Assembly (NCBI GenBank): GCA_013397115.1
Contig: VWZW01004024.1
Location: forward strand, 310,504 to 374,503
From: Edolisoma coerulescens
Lineage: Eukaryota > Chordata > Aves > Passeriformes > Campephagidae
Direction: 5' to 3'
Length of the DNA: 64,000 bases
In this document: one piece after another, positions 12,701 through 24,700 of the stretch
How positions within the stretch are numbered: position 1 is the first letter of the stretch
Layout: every line of letters begins with the position of its first letter
The notes under the pieces: generated by a model
What the model was told of the DNA's origin: nothing
Seen by the model: the letters and a program-made list of their open reading frames with translations, nothing else
Databases searched by the model: none
Translations under genes and position numbers: made by a program

Positions 12701-15700
12701 CCTTTTTAAAAACTCATACTTCAAAAAGACAATTGCAGAGATGAAAATCTGCTGATTTTAGCAGAGCTGCTTGACTACACTGAGCCAGCCTGCAGTAATC
12801 AAAGCTGTGTTTCCTATTCTGTTTGTGGCTTAGAAGAAGCCTCCCCTCCTATCTTGAGCTCTTGTCACAGGAGTTTGTAGGACCGTGGGAAAAGCACAGG
12901 ATACAGACAAACAGACTTCTCACCAAATATCTGAGCAAGCTGGTGTTTACTGCTCTACACTTCTGATTCTCACACAAGGACACTTTATCAATTTCTGGTA
13001 TGAACATAAACCACTCACATCTACCCGCAAGATGGAAAATGTCAGGAGGGATGAGAAATCTTTGAGTTTTCTTAAGTATTTGCCATTCCACTCAGAAACC
13101 AAGCCTGCAGCTTCCATGTTGGACACAAATATTCCCCCTAACACTTGCTCTGTAGCAACACTTCATTAAGGTAGTATCCTTCTGCTGGCATGACACCTTA
13201 GCAAAAAGCTGCCAAAGCTGTCCTTTGTTTTGGGCTTTTTTTTCCTAGCTGTGGGTGACAAAGATCAACTGCGAGTGATCCACACTTCATATTCTCCAAC
13301 TATTAATGTAACTCTTGAAGAGGATCAGTTTTCCTAAATGGCATCAGAAGACTTCTGCTTAAGACCAGGATGGTTGAGACAGCAGGCAACCAACTTGAGT
13401 CTACACTTAGAAAACTGCATTTGAAACCTACAAGAAGCATTTTTCCTTTACCAAAGCAGGTGTAACTATTAAGTAGTAGCTAGTCAAACTGCATGGCTTC
13501 TTTACATTTGAGAGATGACAACCAGAGTTCTTGCTCAAGACACAGTGTTGCTGGAGTGAGGGCAGTCCCCACACAGGAAGAAAGGAGATGCCTCTGGGGA
13601 TGTTTTTCAGCCACAGCTAAGAAATGAGCTGCAGAACGATGAATCCCAACACCAGGTCACCATTCCACTGCTGAGCAGTTATAAAGAAGTCAGGGGACTC
13701 ATCCAACTATGATGAGTCCTAAATTTTGTGAGGGAGTTCTGCAAAGAATATCTAGACAATATCCAAGCCAACAGGATATACATGACCATTTAGGGAAACA
13801 GAACAAGCCTTATCCAAAGCTTTAGCACATTCCTAGTTTAGAGATTTCTTTTTTTCACAGAACAACACTTAATTCACAGCTTCAGGTCATCCATACACTC
13901 ACCAGCAATCAAGCACACCACTTCTCTGCTGGAAGTCACCTTACATACATCACACTGATCTGAGTTTACAGACTCTGCCTACACCAGGCTCCACTGCCAC
14001 TCTCTACAGCAGTGCTCAGGACTGAGTTTTCACATTCAGCAGAACGGACTTCCAAGCTGATCTGTGCTTGGGGGTGTGACAAACAGCACAACTCTGTAGC
14101 ACTTCAGCAGAACTGTTTCATTCAAGCAGTTACTATGTTTCCTATCTGCTATTCAGTGGGCTCGGCTGTCCAAGCAGCACCAGCAGGCAACCAAGTGTCA
14201 ATTACCCCACCGTAATCACATTTTACATACAGTATTCAGTAATCTGTCAGTATTTTTCTTACCTTTGTGTTTGTTCCAAACTCTGGAGCAGACACAGATA
14301 TCATCGTTCCTATCTCCGTGCTCAGTTCACTCGCTGCTTTGGTCTCCTTTGTAGTGACAGGTTCTGGGCTTCTCACAGAGGTGGGAGATGGCTTCTCCTG
14401 TCCCTCAGGCTCTCCCTGCTGGGCATCCTTCACCTTCCTGTTCTTTAAAGAACGCTCTTTCCCAATAGGACCAGGTTTATACTCTTTGTTTTCTACTGGA
14501 CTCAAGTCTGGAAGCTAAGTTAGTGTTAACTTGTCAGTCATGCCTTCCCGTCTACGTCCTATCCAACAAGAATACTTCAACATGCTAAAAGTCATTGTTT
14601 AAACATAACAAAACTTTCCAAGGGTAAGCATTTTCTATCAGGTAAAGAATTTAAGACTAAGTTAGTGATAGGTACATGAAATGCATTGATTTTGAACATT
14701 AGGAACCTAAACCATTGTTTTCAAGCAATGAATTTTTTATGTGAAGTGACAGAGTTCAAAAAAACCACAAAATTATGTCAGTTTGACTGTCCTTACAAGA
14801 AAAGCACAAAAAAATACAGAAACCACAAGACTTTGCATACCTATGGTATTTTTCATTTTCAGAGAATTAGGATTTTACAGGGCCCCAGGAAACTAGAACA
14901 GAAGACTCTACCTTCATTTGAACTTATCTTGACATATGGATGTTGGCAGCATTTTTCCCTGAAAACTGATCACTAAGGGGATCCAGAAAAAATAAAACAC
15001 TCCTGCAAAAGTGTTGCCTTGTATCACAGACACCATGGCTGGGATCACTGCTGCAGTTCCTATATGTGCAGCTGAATTACAGCAGAATGAAGGACCCTAG
15101 GGAACCTGAATGCTCTGCTGTTTCAACAGCCATGTCCTTTCCGGCTGAGACTCTCAGCCCACTTCACTACTGAGCAGCATAAAAATGCCTTCAAGGCAGC
15201 GCTTAAAATCCTGTTCCTTAAGCTTTGATAGTGGAAAGACAGAAGCTGCTGGTAATTGTCTTTCTCAATACCAACCAGCTATTTCAGGAGTAGATGAAGA
15301 CTCTCTACAATACGACGGTTTTGGGGAAGGTGGAGCTTCCCAAAGGCATGTGGTACCCTCAGGAGGCCAGCAGAGACTGGCTTTCAGAGGGAAGGAAGAA
15401 AAAAGTAGAAACAAATGCCTGAGCTCTGAAATGCTGCAATCAGGAACATCAGGCCCACCTCACACCAAATAATTTTTTCCCTAATAGTTTACAGAGGCTG
15501 AAATTCCTCCAGACACCTTAAGGTCACACTTGGAAAAGTAAATTGCTTTGTTTCAAGTATGGTCCTCTTATGTTGCCCATAATAATTCAACAATACCAAC
15601 CTCCAATCCTGAACCTAAGTTTGTATTTAGGCTTCAGAGCAAACCCACCACAGGGGCTGGTGGGTGTGGAAGAACTGTTTGTTGAGATTTTTTTTTGTCA

Positions 15701-18700
15701 TCAAGACAGTTAAAAGGATTTACAACCCCCTCAAAGGAGTGTAAAAAAATGTTACCCTCCAATGGATTTACTATTTAGTCACATATGTGTCTTTCAACAA
15801 AATCTGCAGGAGTCTTGATAGCTATAAACAAGCAGAAAAAAGGAACTTCCTACACAGTGTCAAGTAGACTCTATATACATTTAACTTTGGAGCTCAGTAT
15901 CTGTAAGCGATTTTATGTGGGCAGTTTTAGGCATGCTGCAGTGTATCTGAGACATGGGTTACTGCAATTCAGCAGCAGTTTTCTCCGTTTCAGTTTCTGC
16001 ATATTTCTCTGCTGTGCATGTTTTATAATCTGCAATGAAAGCCATGAACTGCAAGATATCCACTCAGTGTCTCATACAATAAAAGTTAAACTCATTCTCT
16101 GTGTGACTGCACTTGAAGATTTCAGCTCTTTTTTTGGAGAGGGGGAAAAAACCCAACAAACAAACAAAACCCGAACAAACACAAAGAAACACCCAGTCTT
16201 CTAAAAAGACAAAAGGGCTTTAATTACATCAGGACTGCTGCCAAATCTCAGACATCAAGGGGGACTGGAATAGCTGATGCTCTAAGTCACCAGACAAGTT
16301 TATCGGCTATAACCTTCTCTTTCTGAGAATTAGAAGCTGGTGCTGAGTGCTAGTGATGCACAGATTAGTGTGCACTGGAGGTGGAAACAACAGAAAAATC
16401 TCTGGAAGGCGAGGAACACACTTATTTTTAAAACTGATACAAGTTTCATTCTGTGTATTCGAATTGAAGATCTCAAACCAATGTCTCTAACATTCCTCCC
16501 TTTCCTCAAAACACTTATTTTTCTGCAACTTCATCTATTTATCAATTGATAACCTGGCTACAAAACTAAGCAGGGCACCACTCATCACTTAGAGGGGGCA
16601 AGGCAGGCACAGTGGCTGGAGGAACCACTGCACCTGGAGACACAGCCAGGGCAGCACTGGAATGCTGCTTCCAAACAGTTCTTAAGGCCTGAGTGAAGCA
16701 AGCTCAAGAGAAAAACAGAAAACCCAAACGACAAAACAAAAACAAAGCACTCCACCACATCCCACAGTTTCCCAACAAAGCTATCACAAATCCATACTCC
16801 CGTCCCTGGCTCCAAACACAGAATGAATGTGCAGCCTCTGCTGGGCTAGGAGGCCATTTAATTACATTGCACATCTTCTCTGCAAGAACCACCTTGTTGA
16901 TTGTTTTAGGAAATATAAAAAGGGAATGCAATTTTTATGGGTCTAGTCCTAACTCAGCGAGTATTCTATTCTGCTATTTGTAACCTTTTTTTGACTGAAC
17001 TTCTTTAAGTTTACAAGTTTGTACTGAAATTACGACCTTTTACCTTCTGTGCCTTGATGGGTCCAGCCCGAGGCTGTTTCTGTCTCTGCTCTTTGGGTTC
17101 CGGTAATTTGTCAGTGGCCTTCTCAGAAAGCACAGGGCCAACTTCATTGTCACTGCCACTGGAAGCTGGGGCTCCAAACTGAATAGTTTCTATACCAAGA
17201 TCGACTCCACCTTCTTGTCCAGGCTTTGTCCCCTAGTTAAAAGGCAAACATTTAACCCATTCTGAAAAATTTCTGTATCAGTACAATGACAATGGTTCAG
17301 AAAAGAGCACAAAATATGCTCAGCTGAAAACCACTACAAAGGTACTTTTATCTTCTGCCAGAAGTACCATTTGTGACTGCAACAGATTTGCAAGAATAAA
17401 CAATATCTGAACATACACGTCTTCCTCCTCCTCAAGTTTCTATTGTTAAACGAGCTCAAGAAAAGAGCAGTGAAGAAATATGTAAACATCATCAAGATCA
17501 AGAGGAACAAATGCAATTCAGATTCAGGTTCACAACATTCTCTGGAAAATTCAAAACTTAATGTTCAATTCAAGAGGAACAGTAAGAAATATAAAAATAT
17601 TTCCAGATCTCTTCTGCAGTTAAAATGGTCTCCAATGACTGCTGTCTCATATTCTTGCAGTTTAAAACAATTAAGACCAAAAAAGTACCAAGAAAGTAAA
17701 ACCACAGCACTTCAAATGTAAAATTTAGGGCTATGCAAATTCCATGGGAATATCTACAGATAATATAGTTACAAAGCATTGACTGCTTTTTGTATCTCCA
17801 ATTTAAGGAACACAAAACCCCTTTAGTTCCTTGGAGACATCCTGTTTCTGTCGATGTTACTGAACCCTATACAAACAGGCAAACTGGGCAATATTTTTCC
17901 GTTAGAAATGCAGTGAATCACAGCTATCAACAGAATCTGTGAATGGCTGAGTTATTATCAAGAGAACAGCTTTTCCATGCTGCAATTATGAAATCACCAG
18001 GCTGTATCCCATGTTTCTGTACTATCTCCTGACTTCACAGAATTCTACACATATTAGCTTAAGTATCTCCCCACCTGGATAAATGGACAATCTGTACCCA
18101 ACCCCAGCGAGATATAATTTGGGTAAGCTTCACACACAGCTACTCTTCTTCCCCTCATTCTTACCTCTGGAGATGTAGCTGAACCAAAAGATGTCAGAGG
18201 CTTGTTCCAGGCACTGACTGAAGGTGGCTGAGGTGGACTAATGGGTCCCACTGACAATTAAGAAAAGAGAGTTAAAAAACCCCTCAATGTTGCTAGAGGT
18301 ATTCAAATCAATGTATCGGCTGAGTGAGAATTAAATGTCTTGATTAATTAAGCTTTAATTAACCTATTCAGTGGTTAAAAATATGCTACCTATTCAGCTG
18401 CTTTCAAGTGGGGCAATTATCATGTCTGGAAGAATGACCAAGTCTGACAGGACAGACTCCTCAAGGGACTGAGAGTTCCTTGTGAATGAAGAACACAGCA
18501 GCATAACATACTGACTAATACTATACTGCAAAACCCTCTTTTTGGAGGTTACTGTGCTGCACTTGGGTATGCTGCCCTCCATTCCCTCTGCAGAATCCAT
18601 CTGCAGATAAAAAGACAACCAGAGAGCCAGCTGGCAATCAGCTTTCTCTAATACATGCTTGCTCACCCCCACCTCAAATCCAGAAGCCACCACTTACATT

Positions 18701-21700
18701 TTTTGGAGATGTCATTCAGAACTGCTGTAGGAGGCACTTTGCTGTCCCATAGTTCAGCTCCCAGGCCATTGTGAGCCTGGGTGTTCTGCAGGACTTTGCC
18801 TGACACAGAGTAGTCTGTGCTGGCTGTCCCTCCTGCAGCCTGGCTTTGTGCTGGAACAGGAGCCTGTGGCTGAGCTGGAGACTGTGCTGGGCACGGAGGC
18901 TGTGCCTGTGCCTGAGCCTGTGCCTGCTGTGCAGCTGCAGCTGCTGCCTGCTGCTGCTGCTTTTTGGCAAATCTGGGGGGCAGCTTGGAATTCTGACCTC
19001 GGCCTTTTTCGCTTGATCCTTTTTTGGTCCAAACCTGTAGTAAGGAGAAGCCAATTTTATTCTTCCAGGTGACAGTCTGTACTGACAGCAATTGTACAGT
19101 GCAAAAAGCAAACATCAAACTGATTAACCCAGCCTCAAAAGAAATATTTTTTTTGGGGGGTATTTAACCACAGGGACAATGATTTCCGTTTCCTTCTGGG
19201 AATCAACTGATACACAAGCAATAGGATAAAGCTTTATCACAGTATGAAAAATGGTGGTTTTTTCAGTTTGCCAATTCCACCTGCCTGACAGTGCCCAACC
19301 GGGTAGTACAGAATCCCAAGGTGACTAAATAAAAATTAATTTTATTTACGAATTATTAACAACTTCAATATTAAATATAACTAAATAGTTTTATTTTGAA
19401 GGAGAAAATACAGCCTTTTTGGAAGGAAGGTTCTGCACCCTTGACAACATTCCCAGTACTGTAAGTAGCTTTTTCCCCACTATAAATGCTGGTCTTGTAC
19501 CTGCACTGTTTGTTCTTCCTTCTTTCTGCGCTCTTCATCTTGCAAGCGTTTTTGCTGCTTCTTAGACACCACTTCTGTGAAACCATCATCATTCAAGTTA
19601 GATTGGGAGTCTTCAACTACTGTCACTTCAGGGTGATCATCAATGATCACAACACCTATAGGAAAAGGAAAGGTATAGATGCTGCTGTTTCAACAGCTTC
19701 AGGTGCAATGCACCAAGCCAAAATGGGCTTTGGAGTGGAAGCTACTACCCCACAGACACAGATGGGGGCCCTGATTAATGGCAAGCTTCTGCTTGCCAAG
19801 TGCTTTGCTGCTGAGCTCGAAGACAAGGAGTTAATATTTAAGAAGTTTAAAACTGGAGTTTCCTGTACCAGATTCTCCAGGAAATATGAACTAAAACACA
19901 GTAATGAATAATGAGCAGCCCTCCCAGTGTCAACTCTAAGCTTATCAGTGATAACCACTGCCCTTACTTTTGAAAATTAACTATATTATGAGAATGTGAT
20001 GGAGAAAGTTATGAATGAAAGTTTATGATTGTACAAAATTGTTTTCATCTATACATAACACACAATTAGGTTTGCCACCTTTTAGAGGCACACATATTAT
20101 TAAGTATCACAAAGATAGCCATGCTCGAGTCTACAATTATTCTGGTGTTTTAAAAAAATCACCTTTGTTACAGTTTTCAAACATCTAGCTCTATATGCAA
20201 CAAAACTAGCAGAACTATCAAAAATTATTAGGATATTATCAATACATACTTGCATAATTATTAAGATCAAATTGAGACAAGGCATCCACTTTTTCCTTAG
20301 GCTTCTTTGGACCAGCCTTTGGTTCTTCTCTCTTTTTGCCACTTGCATCCTTGGTGGTCTTCTGTCCTGCAGCAGTGACACCTCCATCCTCCTGATGTAA
20401 AGAGTTGCCATTGGCGGGATCAACACCAGGCACGGGTGCTGCCTGCTCTTCAAATGGCCTATGTTAGAAAAAAAATTTGAAAATTAAGCCACAGAGAACA
20501 GTCAGGAGGGAGCCAACAACCTAATTCAGATCCCACTGTAGGGCTGGAAGTGTTTACTGACTTCTTAGTACGGTCCAGACTTTTTACTTTCAGCTCCTCA
20601 ATGAGAAGCTCAACAGCAAAAGCTGTTTTGGGGAAATATCAAATGCCCTGCTAACTTTTCCATCAAATTAAGCATATGGAAAAATAAAGTTTAGTCTAAA
20701 TGGTAAGCATTTCTCAACCTGCTTGTCTGTGTTAGGTGATTGATCTAAAATGCAACGCAGCAATTTATGTATTACTGCCAAACTGCTCACATGAACATTT
20801 CTGCTTGCATCCAAATATAGAGAAACATAGCTCAACTCAGAAACAGCACTGCAATTTTTTTTAATTAGGCATTTTTAGCATTGTGCATATAAGAATACTC
20901 CGCTCTCAGCTTCAGGTTCCAGGTGTCTGTATACAAACAGAAAAAATAGAAAGTACAGAGCCACGGGTGCACATATTAGTGTCTTTTCTACCACTCTACA
21001 GATCTAAGCTAACTGCGTATGGTCTCAAATCACACGAGGACAACAGAAGACCATGACCCTGTGTGCTTCCTCACAGAGGCTGGTTACTCACCCTCTTTTT
21101 CCACTTCTGGGAGGAGGACCACTCCGCCTTTCACTCCGGGGCCCTGAGAAATTCCTCCCTGGCTTAGCTGGCCCGTTGTTGCCACGTCTGTTCTGACGGT
21201 CTATTCCAGGCCGCTGACTAGAGAAGCTTCTCTTGGCTATTTCCCTTTTTGGAGCTCCAGCGTTTTCTCCTGCCTTTGCAGCCACCTGTGCTGCTGCATC
21301 TGCTGTTTTCTTCTCATCCCTTTCTCGCCTCTCATTGAAGTCACTGCTTTCTGAGGCTGTTTCCCACTCTTCATTTGCCTGGTCTGAAGAATTCTGGTTG
21401 GACAAGTCTGGTGTCTTACTTCCTGACACATCCAGAGCAGGGTTGGAGGGCTCATTAACTGCATTAATGACTGTGGCACTTGTTGTGGAGCTGGTCACCA
21501 CCTCACTGATCTTGGACGCAGCCTCTCTCTCTTTTAGGCGCCTGAAGCGTGGTGGCTTATCCTGCCTTGGAGGCCGGGCAGGCCTTTGTCTTCGTGGCCT
21601 CTCTCTGTTTGGATCAAACTTTCTCTCAAATTTTGGAGGTCTTTTATCAATTGGTATAGGACCATAATGCTCATTTCTTCTTGGAGGCTCCCCGTCTTCT

Positions 21701-24700
21701 GGTTTAATTATCTCTGTTTGCCTAGGGTTCCACTGATTGTCCCTGTAGGCTGGTCTCCTTATTGTGGATGGACGTGGAGGACGTCCCCCAGGATCCCTGC
21801 CACCACGTCTATACATTCCCCCTCTGCCTCGTCTAGAAGGCTCTCCTTTAGGAAGAAATCCTGGTTTCGGTTTGTTCTCATCATCTCTTATGTATGTTTT
21901 TTCTAGGGATCTGTTGTCTACTCTGATATTGTTCTCAGGTTTGAATGACAAGGGCTTTGTAGGCTTCTTGCCATCAGCTCTTTCTTCTCTTTTCGGGTGC
22001 TTGCCCTTGATGACGCTGTCTTTGTCTGAAAGCAGGGTGTCACTTGCGCTCTCATGCACTTCGCTGTCAGAATCTGTCTCCGAGCCGTGCTGGCGCCGCC
22101 GTTTCGGGATTACTTCAAAGTCAGAACTCTCACTACGAGTTTCACTCTCTTCTCTTTGCCTAACAGGTCCTGAAGGCACATGCTCTGATCTAGGCTTAGG
22201 ATCTCTGTAGTGTGGGTACTCTCTATTATGGCCTCTACTGCCCCGACCACGTCCCCCATAAGAACCCCTGTAGCTACGGCCCCTCGAATAATACTCGCCA
22301 CGACCTCTGCCTCTGTATCCCTGATCTGGGAACCAGTCCCTGTCCCTGGCCTCTTTCCAGTACGTCCTAGGTGGTAAGCCAGGCTCTCTTTTTACTGGTC
22401 TGGTTTCTAAGCGTGGTTTCTCTACCACCTCCTTGCTCAACACCTTCTCAGCCTGCTTCTCCTCCTTGCTGGCCGGAGCCGGGGGCTGCGTGTGGGGCGG
22501 GGGCTGCGCTGCNGCTGGCTGGGCAGCTGGGAGCTGCTGCTGGACTGCAGGGGCAGGGGGCTGCACCACAGCTTTAGCTGCAGCCTCGGGCTGACTGCTC
22601 TCCTGGCTTGCTGGTGCTGGAGCAGCATCCTGGCTTATCTTCTTAGCCAGAGGAGCGCTGCTGGAGGTGGATCTCTCGGGCTCAGCCTGAGGCAGCGGCA
22701 CTTGAGGTGCTTCCTTTTTGTCACTTTTTTCAGGTTTGCCTGGTTTTTCACTAGCTGTCTTTTCTCCTTCTTTCTCCTTTCTCTGTTCACGCTCTTCTCG
22801 CTGTTCCCGCTCTTCCTTCATATCCCTAAGCACAGGTTTCTTAATAGGACCCGATCTTCTAACTGGTCTATCACCACCTTCGTCTCTCCTGCCATAACCT
22901 GGCCTAGGACCCCATCTTGTTTCAGACTTAGGTTTGAACGTTTTCTCAGGTTTTGGTCCTTCTGATGTTCTATTAGTGATCAAAATTTCTTTTTTCGGTT
23001 TAATCTCAAGTCTCTCAATTGTCTCCTTTGTCTCAATAGGTCTGTTACTTAATTTAGAGATATTTGCTGCTGTTTCACTCCTCTGGTCTTCTGATTTTAG
23101 AGAGTGACTTGAACCATGGGAAATGCTTCTCTTTAATGAAGAGTGACTTTCCCCCACAGGCACCAGTTCTTCTGGAGAGCTACGTGTAATCTTCTCATTC
23201 ACTCCTTCAAAATTAACTGCTGTGTTAGGTGTGTCAGTTTGGAGAGGCTGTACATCTTCCAAAGGCCTGCTTGGGAACTTCTGTACCTCTACCTCTCCTG
23301 ATTCTCTGAAAAATTCTGTCTTTGGATGAGAGTCCAACTGGTTGTGTTCTACAGGATAAGCACTGGCAGGGACAGCAACTCGTTCTTGCTCCAAGTGTGC
23401 CTCAGACCTAAGCAGAAAGCAATTAAGAATACTAGTGCGTGGGGGAAAAATTTATTCAGACATAATTATTCAGATCAAATAATTTTCTATTAAGGATCCA
23501 CGTGAGCTCTAGGAAGTAATTTTTAGAAATAGGAAGGAATTTTTAATGGAGCCACCACCTACTACCCAAATGGCAGCAGAGCAAAAAGAATTTCTGAATA
23601 CTTTCAAGACGGAGAGGAAAAGCCTGAGTGTTCATCATGGAGCAAAGGCCAAAAGGGACTGTTTTGCTTTCTACGACTGGTACTTAACACACCACTTTAG
23701 AAACAAATATACATCGGACAGAAGTTCTCTAAAATGGGGAGAACATAGAGCAAATGGAGAACAGAGAACACTGAAGGAATGTTCTACAAAACTGAAAACT
23801 CAAAATATTCTGGCAATCACCATTCATCTAGGCTAAGGATCCTAAACAAGGGGTAAATTGTCTTTCTACACCCTGCTACAGAGCAGGCATGTCTTCTGTT
23901 TTGCACAACAGCACCAAGCACACTGCATCCCCTAGTCACAGCTCCTCCTTTCAAGTTTTGTATGAAGAGCAGCTACAACCTAATCAGTTGAAACTGCATT
24001 TTACAACCTAAGTTACACAACTAGGTGAGCAAGTATGTGTGACTTGGAGAGGTGACAGCCACTGGCACAGCTCAGGCTTACCTCAAATCATCAGGCTCTT
24101 CTAACACCTTGGGAGGAGAACTGGACTGCTGAGATTCTGTGTGGGGGTAGGGGTCTGAGCCCCACATCATGCGTGGCTCTGACAGAGGCACAGTGTGCTC
24201 CCTTGCAGAGCGAGCCATGTGCTCAAATGAATCTGAACCAGCTGCTGAGCCCTCCAGCTGCTCTCTTCTCATCAGTGGTTTGGGAGGCATAATTCCTGTG
24301 GCAGAGGGAAGTTCAACAATTGAAACAAATTTAACATTAGCAAAGAAACCGACCTCCATACAAACAAAGCTGTCAGGAGGTACCAAGGAACGCTATTCTC
24401 TCTCCTCCAATCTCCTTCCCTTTGACCCTCCATGTTGAAATCAAATGTCTATTCCCTGCCAGCTGACCTCAAAATGACTAAATCATACTCAACACTTGTA
24501 TCCCATGTCTCAACAAAATGAAAAAGTTGTCTGCTTTCACTATAATGGGAAGAACCAGCCCTGTAGACCGGTAAACTCATGGACGAAGTTTCTGCTGTAA
24601 CATCTGAATGGCAAAAGGCAAGATGAATGTACACACAGGTAGTTTTTTATACTCCACTATTCCAGCTTTTTCCTTTGTGCCATTTCAAAGAACTTCTGTA

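Larger units (their letters stand above)
7381..17043 (-). other. PRRC2C: PRRC2C introns between coding exons 21 and 24
   Basis: Introns of about 1.7, 5.1 and 2.5 kb surround coding exons 23 and 22. They are AT-rich with short chance frames, homopolymer runs and an A/C-rich tract near 16150-16195. No RNA gene, mobile element or further exon is supported. Confidence 0.75.
17233..21091 (-). other. PRRC2C: PRRC2C introns between coding exons 16 and 21
   Basis: Five introns of about 0.45-0.93 kb separate coding exons 16-21. They are AT-rich; nothing beyond splice signals was seen. Confidence 0.75.

Noticed and set aside
15785..16204. Plus-strand 139-codon frame in a PRRC2C intron
   Set aside because: No homology is recognised, its end runs into a simple A/C-rich tract, and it has no gene context.
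16575..16600. C-box-like GTGATGA motif on the minus strand (intronic snoRNA?)
   Set aside because: No D box or terminal stem lies within a usual distance. Similar motifs near 3475, 10070 and 11195 failed for the same reason.
18716..19111. Minus-strand 131- and 92-codon frames overlapping coding exon 19
   Set aside because: They are out-of-frame readings of the Gln/Ala repeat; only one frame joins both neighbouring exons in phase.
21233..22965. Plus-strand frames of 106-157 codons opposite the large PRRC2C exon
   Set aside because: They are antisense shadows of a confidently assigned coding exon, with no splice or start context of their own.
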